Positions 56,533 to 64,000 of a stretch of 64,000 bases of DNA are shown here, in pieces; position 1 is the first letter of the stretch; each line of letters begins with the position of its first letter. The stretch comes from Cupriavidus necator (lineage in GTDB: Bacteria; Pseudomonadota; Gammaproteobacteria; Burkholderiales; Burkholderiaceae). The notes beneath the pieces were generated by a model. It did no database searches and had not been told where the DNA came from. It saw only the letters and a list, made by a program, of their open reading frames with translations. The position numbers were made by a program, and so were the translations under genes. The DNA lies in contig NZ_SROX01000005.1 of the NCBI RefSeq assembly GCF_013141915.1, positions 291,384 through 355,383 of the forward strand, read 5' to 3'.

Positions 56533-57588
56533 ATGCCCACACTCTTTGACCCGATCCGTATCGGCGACCTCGACCTTCCCAACCGCGTCATCATGGCGCC
56601 TCTGACGCGTTCGCGCGCAGTGGGCGGCGGCCGCGTGCCCAACGCGTTGATGGCCGAATACTATGTACAGCGCGCTTCAGCGGGCCTGATCCTGAGCGAA
56701 GCCACGGCCGTGACTCCGCAAGGCGTGGGTTATGCCGACACCCCGGGCATCTGGTCGGAAGAACAAGTGGCTGGCTGGAAGCACGTTACCGACGCCGTGC
56801 ACGCCGCCGGCGGCCGCATCTTCCTGCAACTGTGGCACGTGGGCCGCATCTCCGACCCGGTCTTCCTCGACGGCGAACTGCCGGTGGCACCCAGCGCGAT
56901 CGCGGCCGGCGGCCATGTCAGCCTGGTGCGCCCCAAGCGCGCCTTTGTCACCCCGCGCGCGCTTGAAACCGAGGAAATCCCGGGCATTGTCGCCGCCTAC
57001 CGGCACGGCGCGGAGAACGCCAAGGCCGCCGGCTTCGACGGCGTTGAAGTGCACGGCGCCAATGGCTACCTGCTCGATCAATTCCTGCAAGACAGCACCA
57101 ACCAGCGCAACGATGCCTACGGCGGCTCGATCGAAAATCGCGCCCGGCTGCTGCTGGAAGTCACGGATGCCTGCATCGCGGTTTGGGGTCCGGCGCGCGT
57201 GGGCGTGCACCTGGCCCCGCGCGGCGATGCCCACAGCATGGGCGACTCCGACCCCGCCGCCACCTTCGGCTATGTGGCACGCGAACTGGGCAAGCGCGGC
57301 ATTGCCTTCATCTGCTCGCGCGAAGCGCTCGGCGATAACCGCCTGGGGCCGGAACTGAAGCGGGCCTTCGGCGGCACCTATATCGCCAACGAAAAAATGA
57401 CCAAGGCCACCGCCGAGCACGTCTTGCAGGCCGGCGAAGCCGACGCAGTGGCCTTCGGCCAGCTCTTCATCGCCAACCCGGACCTGCCGCGCCGCCTGCA
57501 ACTGGATGCGCCGCTCAACGCGCCGCAGCCGGAAACCTTCTACCATCCCGGCGCCGAAGGTTATATCGATTACCCCGCGCTCGCCTGA
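56533..57588 (+). CDS. Alkene reductase, old yellow enzyme family
   Basis: A 351-residue FMN enzyme (NemA/XenB type) that reduces activated alkenes, nitro esters or quinones. It has RVIMAPLTRSRA at the start, AAGFDGVEVHGANGYLLDQFLQDSTNQRNDAYGGS in the middle with the His-Asn substrate pair, and FGQLFIANPDLPRRL near the end. It likely answers to the preceding ArsR. Confidence 0.92.
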   Translation: MPTLFDPIRIGDLDLPNRVIMAPLTRSRAVGGGRVPNALMAEYYVQRASAGLILSEATAVTPQGVGYADTPGIWSEEQVAGWKHVTDAVHAAGGRIFLQLWHVGRISDPVFLDGELPVAPSAIAAGGHVSLVRPKRAFVTPRALETEEIPGIVAAYRHGAENAKAAGFDGVEVHGANGYLLDQFLQDSTNQRNDAYGGSIENRARLLLEVTDACIAVWGPARVGVHLAPRGDAHSMGDSDPAATFGYVARELGKRGIAFICSREALGDNRLGPELKRAFGGTYIANEKMTKATAEHVLQAGEADAVAFGQLFIANPDLPRRLQLDAPLNAPQPETFYHPGAEGYIDYPALA

Positions 57589-57742
57589 GCAGCCGTTGTG
57601 GCCCGCGCACCAGCGTCGGCCACCATGCTTGCGCGCCGTCCTTCCGGCGCCGTCATTGCCTCTTGCGGACGACGCGCAGTAAGCTCTGCCTCCTGCGGCA
57701 GGCATAAGCCGGGCACCGTCCCCCAACAGAGGAGCCCCGGCC

Positions 57743-58063
57743 ATGCCTTGCAGACGACAGTTCCTTGGCTATCTCCCGCTTGCGCTGACTGGCAGCATCG
57801 CTGCCGCAGCGGCCCTCGGCAGCCGGCCGGCCCGCGCCGCCGCCATGCTGGGCGAGCAGGAGCCGCAGGCGCTCAAGGTCGGCTACATGGCCCACTCGTC
57901 CAAGGTCGATCCGCGGCAATACCCGGCCCACAAGCCATCGCAGACCTGCGCCAACTGCCAGCTTTACCAGGGTGACGAGGGCAGCGCCGCCGGCGGTTGC
58001 GCACTGTTCGGCGGCAAGGATGTCGCGGCGAAGGGGTGATGCAGCGCCTGGGAGCAGGGCTGA
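57743..58063 (+). pseudogene. High-potential iron-sulfur protein gene interrupted by TGA
   Basis: The product begins with a twin-arginine signal (CRRQFLGYLPLALTG) and carries CANCQLYQG...GGCALFGGKDVAAKG. The expected next residues of the family are W-C. Here the Trp codon is TGA at 58037-58039, and the following codons read Cys-Ser-Ala-Trp-Glu-Gln-Gly before a second TGA at 58061. So the fourth cluster cysteine is lost by a single change TGG to TGA, unless it is read through or is a sequencing error. Confidence 0.75.
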
Positions 58064-58334
58064 CATCGCGCGCTGCATACCTTGGCAAGGCGGGTGGCTG
58101 GCAGCGGGCGGCCGGAAGCCCTAGCTCGCAGTTGGGGGGACCATTCTCAGCGAGGAACGGACATCCATATTTGTGACCGACGGAAAGAGCGAATGTCGCG
58201 TCATGGCCGAAGGCGGGCGATCGTCGGTCGCCAGGGCGCCAGCGACCATGGATTTCCGCTCGCGACCCATATCGGTCTATCGACTCGCTATTGTCTCTGA
58301 CCGAACATGAATGATCTTGAGACGCTCGCCTCCG

Positions 58335-59246
58335 TTACCCCATCGATTCGATACCACGGGCGCCCTTAAGCCGTTTGAGAAACCAGCGACCGGCGGGTCC
58401 CGGCGGCGTGTCCTTTCGATAGACCGCGAACATGGCGATTGGAGGCGTGTACGGCTGGAAGGCTTCAAGCCGCAAGGGCACCAGCTTCCCGGCATCCAGG
58501 TCATCCTGCACCATCGCTACCGGCATATGGCCCCATCCGAATCCGGCGCGTAGGAATGCATGTTTGGCGCCGAGATCGGCAAGCCGCCATATCTGTGGGG
58601 AGAAGACGCCGAAAGTCTTGCCCTCCGTGAGGGTTGTGCGATCGGTGAGCACCAATTGCACATGCGCCTTGAGCTCGGCCGGCCGGATGATCCCCTTCTT
58701 TGATGCCAGCGGGTGTGACGGCGCGGTGACCGTGATCATGGAAACATCCCGGAGCTTCTCGGCATCGAGAAGCTCCGGGACCGATGGCATCGAACCGCTG
58801 ATGCCGATCCGGCATGCCTGCGCGAGTACAGGCTGCATGACGGCGCCCAGCGCCTCGACGTAAAGCCTCAATGGTGTGTGCGGAAACGCTTCCCGGAACG
58901 CGCCCACGGCGTCAGTCAATGACGCCATTGGATACATCACGTCCACCACGACGGACAGCTCGGGTTCAAGTCCGTCGGATATGGCGCGGGCCTTTGCCTT
59001 GAAGCCGTCCATGCCGCTTACCACGAGGCGCGCCTGCGCAAGCAAGGCCGTCCCTTCATCCGTCAGTCGCGGATAACGTCCGACGCGATCAAAGAGCTGT
59101 ACGCCAATCTGCCCCTCCAGATTGGCCAGCGTATGGCTGATCACGGACTGCGCGCGGCGCAGCTTACGGCCTGCTGCGGAGAAACTGCCCTCATCGGCAG
59201 CGGCGATGAAGGTGCGAAGCTGATCCAGCGAGACGGCGTCGAGCAT
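58335..59246 (-). CDS. LysR family transcriptional regulator
   Basis: A 303-residue regulator: N-terminal helix-turn-helix LRTFIAAADEGSFSAAGRKLRRAQSVISHTLANLEGQIG, then the effector domain. It is divergent from the DoxX operon, with a perfect inverted repeat between them. It probably activates the DoxX-SnoaL-oxidoreductase genes upon a quinone-like or aldehyde signal. Confidence 0.9.
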   Translation of the reverse strand: MLDAVSLDQLRTFIAAADEGSFSAAGRKLRRAQSVISHTLANLEGQIGVQLFDRVGRYPRLTDEGTALLAQARLVVSGMDGFKAKARAISDGLEPELSVVVDVMYPMASLTDAVGAFREAFPHTPLRLYVEALGAVMQPVLAQACRIGISGSMPSVPELLDAEKLRDVSMITVTAPSHPLASKKGIIRPAELKAHVQLVLTDRTTLTEGKTFGVFSPQIWRLADLGAKHAFLRAGFGWGHMPVAMVQDDLDAGKLVPLRLEAFQPYTPPIAMFAVYRKDTPPGPAGRWFLKRLKGARGIESMG

Positions 59247-59300
59247 GTATCTATGGTTTAGATGGATTACATCTAGAAATATAGGCTTCCTGGATACATG
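59244..59300. promoter_or_regulatory. Nested inverted repeats between lysR and doxX
   Basis: TAGATG-N5-CATCTA (59259-59275) is a perfect LysR-type box. Around it, CATGTATC (59244-59251) and GATACATG (59293-59300) form a second, wider inverted repeat. The pair suggests two sites for regulator tetramer binding. Confidence 0.6.
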
Positions 59301-59351
59301 TCAAGTCTTTACTCTTCGGTCTACCCACTCTCACTTGAAAGGATGATCACC

Positions 59352-59783
59352 ATGAACTCGAACCTCAATGTCTCGCTCGCCGCAAACCCGGTAGTTTCCG
59401 CCGCTGGCCGCACGCTCATTGCAGCCATCTTCTTTATCAGCGGCATTGGCAAGCTTCTGGCCCCCGGCGCAACAATGTCCTATATCGCATCGCTCGGTCT
59501 ACCGGCGCCTGCGCTCGGAATAACTGGCGCATTGGTCCTGGAACTGGCGGGCGCCACGCTCCTGGTCGTTGGCTACAAGACGCGTCTGACAGCGCTACTG
59601 CTTGCTGCCTACGCTGTCGTGACCGCACTGATCTTCCATCACGCACTCGCTGACCAGAACCAGATGTTCCATTTCCTTAAGAACCTGGCAATGGCCGGTG
59701 GCCTCTTGCAGGTAGTGGCTTTTGGACCGGGCGCCTTCAGCATTGACAACCGTCGCGCAGCAGCCGCCCGCGTCGTCGCCTGA
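59352..59783 (+). CDS. DoxX family membrane protein
   Basis: A 143-residue protein with four transmembrane segments: AGRTLIAAIFFISGIGKLLAPGA is the DoxX start, then LELAGATLLVVGYKTRLTALLLAAYAVVTALIFH. DoxX proteins take part in redox control or quinone-related processes. AAAGGA precedes the start; an upstream ATG at 59343 is possible. First gene of the island. Confidence 0.88.
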   Translation: MNSNLNVSLAANPVVSAAGRTLIAAIFFISGIGKLLAPGATMSYIASLGLPAPALGITGALVLELAGATLLVVGYKTRLTALLLAAYAVVTALIFHHALADQNQMFHFLKNLAMAGGLLQVVAFGPGAFSIDNRRAAAARVVA

Positions 59784-59808
59784 TGATTGGATGACTGGAG
59801 ACCACATC

Positions 59809-60237
59809 ATGACCATCGCAACAACGCTCATGCAGCAACACCTCCAATGGCTGGTGGACGAGCCACAGCAATGGCAGGGACTGATTGCCGAGAACATCGT
59901 TTGGGATTTGCCCTACGCCCCCAGTCTGGGCCATCCGCTGAAACTCGAAGGTCGCGAATCCGTGCTGCGGCACGCGAGCTGGTTCGCGGCAGCCGTGAAG
60001 AACTTCCGCTTTTTCGATGCCGTCGTGACAGCGACGGATGACCCCCGGCATGCGATCGCACGGGTACACGCCGAGGGCCTCATTGCTGCGACCGGCCGTA
60101 TCTATCGCCAGGAGTACGTCGTGTTCCTGACCGCCCATGACGACCGCATCGTGCATCTGCGGGAGTATTTTGATCCGGTCCAGGCCGCCCTCGCCCTCGA
60201 TGCCCCCGTGGTGGGCGTCTCTTCCAGGAGCATCTAA
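59809..60237 (+). CDS. SnoaL-like / ketosteroid isomerase-fold protein
   Basis: A 142-residue NTF2-like protein: MQQHLQWLVDEPQQWQGLIAENIVWDLPYA, and RIVHLREYFDPVQAALAL near the end. These domains bind and isomerise or hydrolyse small substrates. It follows doxX and its stop overlaps the next start (TAATG). Confidence 0.8.
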   Translation: MTIATTLMQQHLQWLVDEPQQWQGLIAENIVWDLPYAPSLGHPLKLEGRESVLRHASWFAAAVKNFRFFDAVVTATDDPRHAIARVHAEGLIAATGRIYRQEYVVFLTAHDDRIVHLREYFDPVQAALALDAPVVGVSSRSI

Positions 60238-61163
60238 TGAAAGCGATCCGAGTCGCTGCCTATGGCAGCCCTGACCGTCTGACTGTCGCCGAGGTGGACG
60301 ATCCCGTGCCTGGCGACAACGAAGTACTGATCGATGTTGCCGCGGCGTCAGTGAATCCCATCGACTGGAAAATTGTCAGTGGCGCCATGCAGGCGTTCAT
60401 TCCACTGCCGCTGCCATTTACGCCGGGCGTGGATGCTGCTGGCACCGTCATCGCCGTAGGACGCCATGTCACTACGCTTGAGCCGGGGGACAAAGTGATG
60501 GGCTTCATTGGCATCGTCGGGGCCTTTGCCACGCGCGCTGTGGTGGAAGCGTCCCGGCTGGCACGCAAGCCAGAGTCAGTGAGTTTTGCCGAGGCCGCCG
60601 CGCTTCCTGCGGCGTCGCTGACGGCCTGGCAGGCGTTACAGGAACATGGGGCATTGCGAGCCGGCCAAGCCGTCCTGATTCACGGTGCGGCAGGCGGTGT
60701 AGGCAGTGCGGCCGTGCAGCTCGCCAAGCTGGCCGGTGCGCGCGTGATCGGCACCGGCTCGGCGAGAAATCGGGACTATGTCCAGAGCCTTGGCGCCGAC
60801 GCCTTCATTGACTACCGTGCCGAGGATTTCTCCAAGCGTGTTTCACGTGTCGACCTGGTTTTGGACCTGATCGGCGGAGAAACCCAGGACCGGTCATGGT
60901 CTGTGCTCAAATCCGGTGGCACGCTGGTCTCGACCGTTGCCAGACCTGATTCCGCACGCGCCCAAGGCGCGCAGGCCAATGGCAGACATTTTGCGACCCG
61001 TAGCGATGGCCCGCTGCTTGAGAAATTGGCAGCGCTCCATGCAGCGGGCGATCTGCGCACCCACATCGATTCGGTCTTTCCTCTGTCATACGCGGGCCAT
61101 GCCCTTGGCCACAGCATGAGCGGCCACGTGAGAGGCAAGGTTGTTCTAGACGTGATCAAGTAG
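60237..61163 (+). CDS. NADP-dependent quinone oxidoreductase / alcohol dehydrogenase
   Basis: A 308-residue zinc-independent MDR protein: MKAIRVAAYGSPDRLTVAEV, PGVDAAGTVIAVG, then VLIHGAAGGVGSAAVQLAKLAGARVIGTGSARN. It is translationally coupled to the SnoaL-like gene. Likely reduces quinones or enals with NADPH. Confidence 0.9.
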   Translation: MKAIRVAAYGSPDRLTVAEVDDPVPGDNEVLIDVAAASVNPIDWKIVSGAMQAFIPLPLPFTPGVDAAGTVIAVGRHVTTLEPGDKVMGFIGIVGAFATRAVVEASRLARKPESVSFAEAAALPAASLTAWQALQEHGALRAGQAVLIHGAAGGVGSAAVQLAKLAGARVIGTGSARNRDYVQSLGADAFIDYRAEDFSKRVSRVDLVLDLIGGETQDRSWSVLKSGGTLVSTVARPDSARAQGAQANGRHFATRSDGPLLEKLAALHAAGDLRTHIDSVFPLSYAGHALGHSMSGHVRGKVVLDVIK

Positions 61164-61171
61164 ACCTTGCC

Positions 61172-62098
61172 CTAGGCACCAAAGCGGACCGCCGGCGAAA
61201 GGGTGAAAGACTCGCGCATGTCGCGTGCCTCCTCAACCGGCGTTCTTCCAAAAAGTCGCTTGAACTCCCGGCTGAACTGTGAGGCGCTTTCGTAGCCGAC
61301 GCGTCCTGCTGCCGCCGCGGCAGTGACGCCGTCGCGGATCATCATCAGGCGCGCCTGGTGGAGACGGGTCGATTTGATGTACTGGATCGGCGAAGTCTGC
61401 GTCACCGTGCGGAAGTTCGCGTGAAATGCCGGCACGCTCATGCCCGCTTCCTCGGCAAGACGTGTCACATTGAGCGGCGCAGCATAGTCGGCGTGGATGC
61501 GCTTCAGCGCTTTCGCGACGCGGCCAAACCGTCCGTGGTGGACAAGTGCGGCACGCATCGCGCCGCCCTGCGCGCCCGTCAGTACCCGATAGCAGATCTC
61601 CCGCACAAGGCTCGGTCCCAGGATTTGCGCATCCATTGGCACCGTCAATGCCTCCAGCAGCCGGACTGTTGCGCCGGCCAGAGTCTCGTCAAGCCGTGTA
61701 GACACCATGCCATTCGGCGGCTCGTCGGGAAGATGTCCCGCCGCACCGATCTGCGTGATCAGGTCGCTGAGTTCGAGGAGGTCCAGGCGGATGGAAACCG
61801 CAAGCATCGGCTCCTCCGGCGACGCCTGGGTTTCCGTCGAAAACGGCAGCGGCACAGACAGCACCAGATAGTGCTGCGCGTCGTAGACATAGACCTCATT
61901 ACCCAGAAAGCCCAGCTTGCAGCCCTGGCAGACGATCACGATGCTCGGCTCGTACAGCACTGGCGTGCGCCCAAGGGGACGATCTGAACGCATCAGCCGA
62001 ACGCTATCGAGCGTCGACTGCGTGTAGCCCTCGTTAGGCGCCAGTTTCTCGATGAGGCTGACCATCTTGACGGAAGCGGGGGAGCGGACCTTCGACAT
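61172..62098 (-). CDS. AraC family transcriptional regulator
   Basis: A 308-residue regulator with an N-terminal cupin-like AraC domain (GCKLGFLGNEVYVYDAQHYLVLSVPLP) and a C-terminal AraC domain (LAEEAGMSVPAFHANFRTVTQTSP; AAAGRVGYESASQFSREFKRLFG). It diverges from the SDR genes and probably activates them. AGGAGAACGTG precedes the ATG. Confidence 0.9.
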   Translation of the reverse strand: MSKVRSPASVKMVSLIEKLAPNEGYTQSTLDSVRLMRSDRPLGRTPVLYEPSIVIVCQGCKLGFLGNEVYVYDAQHYLVLSVPLPFSTETQASPEEPMLAVSIRLDLLELSDLITQIGAAGHLPDEPPNGMVSTRLDETLAGATVRLLEALTVPMDAQILGPSLVREICYRVLTGAQGGAMRAALVHHGRFGRVAKALKRIHADYAAPLNVTRLAEEAGMSVPAFHANFRTVTQTSPIQYIKSTRLHQARLMMIRDGVTAAAAAGRVGYESASQFSREFKRLFGRTPVEEARDMRESFTLSPAVRFGA

Positions 62099-62348
62099 CA
62101 CGTTCTCCTGTGTGTTCGCTATAGGCGCCATTCTAGTCTTCCCTCGCGCCCGGCTCTAGCGTACGTGATAGGAATAGGCAATGACGGCATCGGTCCGTGT
62201 ATTCGCCGGAAGGCCGGCCATCCCTAACATTCACTCACCGGCTGGCGAACCATATCGCTTCATTGATGGCAGACAACCTGCCGAAAACGTACCACGTCAA
62301 GCGCGGAGTTTACCGGCCAGACCCGAACCAACGATAGGAGTATGCAAT

Positions 62349-63089
62349 ATGGCAAACACAACCGAACAGTCGAAAGTCATTCTGATCACCGGCGCCAGCA
62401 GCGGCATCGGCGAGGGTGCGGCCCGTTTGCTCGCCGCGCAAGGCCACCGGCTTGTGATTGGCGCGCGCCGTACCGACCGGCTCGCGGAACTGACGCAATC
62501 GATCGAAGCGTACGGCGGCATCGTTCGTTATCGCGAACTCGACGTGACCTCCGCAGACGACGTCACGGCGTTTGCCCGCTTCGCGCTCGACGCCTTCGGC
62601 CGCATCGACGTGCTGATCAACAACGCAGGCGTGATGCCACTTTCGCCGCTCAATGCCCTGAAGGTAGGCGAGTGGAACCGGATGATCGACGTGAATATCC
62701 GTGGCGTACTGCACGGCATTGCCGCGGTGTTGCCAACAATGGAAGCGCAGGGACACGGTCAGGTCATCAATATTTCCTCGATCGGCGGACTATCCGTGTC
62801 GCCGACTGCCGCCGTCTACTGCGCCACCAAGTTCGCCGTGCGCGCGATTTCGGACGGACTGCGTCAGGAAACCGACAACGTCCGCGTGACGGTGATCTGC
62901 CCCGGCGTCGTGGAATCCGAGCTCGCCGACTCGATCTCTGACGACACCGCGCGGACGGCCATGAAGGAATTCCGCCGCATCGCCATCACGCCCGACGCCA
63001 TCGCGCGTGCCATTGCCTACGCAGTGGAGCAGCCTGCCGACGTCGACGTGAGCGAGATCGTCGTGCGCCCCACCGCCAGCCCGTTCTGA
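62349..63089 (+). CDS. SDR family oxidoreductase
   Basis: A 246-residue short-chain dehydrogenase: TGASSGIGEGAARLLAAQG for NADP, NNAG, catalytic Ser in NISSIGG and YCATK. The start is MANTTEQSKVILIT after AGGAG. First of three SDR genes. Confidence 0.92.
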   Translation: MANTTEQSKVILITGASSGIGEGAARLLAAQGHRLVIGARRTDRLAELTQSIEAYGGIVRYRELDVTSADDVTAFARFALDAFGRIDVLINNAGVMPLSPLNALKVGEWNRMIDVNIRGVLHGIAAVLPTMEAQGHGQVINISSIGGLSVSPTAAVYCATKFAVRAISDGLRQETDNVRVTVICPGVVESELADSISDDTARTAMKEFRRIAITPDAIARAIAYAVEQPADVDVSEIVVRPTASPF

Positions 63090-63144
63090 CGAGCCGGTAC
63101 GCACTAAGCACGACGCATTACCCAAGCGAATCAAGGAGAACACC

Positions 63145-63906
63145 ATGACATCCACTCACACAGCAGGCGGCGCCTTTGCAGGCAAGGTCGCCATCGTTAC
63201 CGGTGCAGCCAGTGGCATCGGCCTGGCCACGACGGAACTGCTCCATGCTCAAGGCGCGAGCGTCATTGCCGTCGGGCGCAGCAGCAACGTGGAAGCCCTT
63301 GCGCGTCCCGGCATCGTTCCCATCGTCGCCGATGTGGCGCGCGAGGAAAGCGCGGTGCAGGCGGTGGCCACCGCGATTGACCGGTTCGGCAAGCTCGACA
63401 TCCTGGTCAACAACGCAGCGATCATCATCAATAAGCCCCTGGTGGACATGTCGCTCGATGACTGGAACGGCATCCAGGCCGTCAATGCCACGGGCGCGTT
63501 TCTGTTCTCCCGGGAAGCCATGCGCGCGATGGTGCCGGCAAAGACCGGCGCCATCGTCAACGTGGGCTCCTACGCCTGCTATCAGGCATTTCCGCTGATC
63601 GCGGCCTATGCGGCGTCGAAGGGTGCGCTTGCGCAGTTGACTCGCGCGCTGTCGCTGGAAGCCATCGAACATGGCATTCGCGTCAATGCGGTGGGCTCTG
63701 GCGATGTCATTACCAACATCACCAATCACATCCATGCCGATGGCCAGGCATTTCTTGCCGAGCATGGCAAGAAGGCACCCATTCGCCGCGCAGCCCAGCC
63801 GAAGGAAATTGCCGAGGTGATCGCCTTCCTCGCATCGGAGAAGGCCAGCTTCATCGTCGGAGCCGTGGTCATGGCCGACGGGGGCATGAGCGTCGCCTTG
63901 CCCTGA
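63145..63906 (+). CDS. SDR family oxidoreductase
   Basis: A 253-residue short-chain dehydrogenase: VTGAASGIGLATTELLHAQG, NNAAI, then NVGSYACYQAFPLIAAYAASKGAL. The catalytic Ser-Tyr-Lys are present, with the Tyr in YAASK. It is 55 bp after the previous SDR. Confidence 0.92.
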   Translation: MTSTHTAGGAFAGKVAIVTGAASGIGLATTELLHAQGASVIAVGRSSNVEALARPGIVPIVADVAREESAVQAVATAIDRFGKLDILVNNAAIIINKPLVDMSLDDWNGIQAVNATGAFLFSREAMRAMVPAKTGAIVNVGSYACYQAFPLIAAYAASKGALAQLTRALSLEAIEHGIRVNAVGSGDVITNITNHIHADGQAFLAEHGKKAPIRRAAQPKEIAEVIAFLASEKASFIVGAVVMADGGMSVALP

Positions 63907-63957
63907 AGAAACATCCTGTCCGCAGCCAAACGTTTCATCACTCAAGGAGTTCTTACC

Positions 63958-64000
63958 GTGAAGCAAGCATCCCGTACCTGGTTCATCACCGGCGCATCGA
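63958..64000 (+). CDS. Start of a third SDR gene (cut by window edge)
   Basis: GTG at 63958, preceded by AAGGAG, gives MKQASRTWFITGAS, the opening of a short-chain dehydrogenase with its GxS coenzyme motif. The rest lies outside the window. Confidence 0.75.
   Translation, partial: MKQASRTWFITGAS

Overview
The window looks like chromosomal DNA of a high-GC betaproteobacterium of the Burkholderiales, most like Cupriavidus or Ralstonia. This is inferred from codon and GC character, gene families and gene order, not from a database match. No rRNA, tRNA, CRISPR array, complete insertion sequence or phage gene was recognised. Both ends cut genes: argC on the left and a short-chain dehydrogenase on the right.

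Layout. (1) 1-9460, mixed genes: argC fragment, DUF1697, UPF0178, a small methyltransferase, an FAD oxidoreductase next to a TetR gene with a duplicated promoter/operator, an internally deleted serine dehydratase remnant, a flavin reductase and a large zinc-ribbon/cyclase/ATPase/TPR protein. (2) 9742-44566, a nearly self-contained locus for glycine betaine breakdown and one-carbon handling. (3) 44671-46736, a predicted 58-residue membrane protein, a LivJ-type binding protein, a small secreted protein and an amino-acid permease stub. (4) 46981-55004, a periplasmic PQQ oxidation cluster: Vgb-like propeller, dihaem cytochrome c, quinoprotein dehydrogenase, ankyrin protein, second propeller, TonB receptor. 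(5) 55219-64000, redox and stress genes: exported Rossmann protein, ArsR plus ene-reductase, a HiPIP gene interrupted by TGA, and a LysR/DoxX/SnoaL/quinone-oxidoreductase/AraC/SDR island.

How region 2 works. The ABC system (binding protein 36942-37805; ATPase and permease 39230-41276) imports betaine or choline. GbcAB takes betaine to dimethylglycine, DgcAB with its own electron-transfer flavoprotein takes that to sarcosine, and SoxBDAG takes sarcosine to glycine with methylene-THF. GlyA makes serine and the serine dehydratase yields pyruvate. Two formaldehyde dehydrogenases, PurU, a FolB-like protein and a solo GcvT manage the released one-carbon units and folate. Three GlxA/AraC-type regulators related to GbdR/SouR/CdhR lie inside the locus.

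The most novel signals are non-coding. A two-part operator (TGTCGG half-sites exactly 21 bp apart around a TGTGCAA-like centre) precedes the porin gene, fdhA (twice) and the transporter genes. The porin and fdhA genes also share a conserved leader that can form hairpins. Other points are a dipeptidase-like protein lacking zinc ligands, DgcA lacking one expected cluster cysteine, a quinoprotein with an Asp-x-Asp lanthanide-type signature, and the HiPIP gene with TGA in place of the usual Trp codon.
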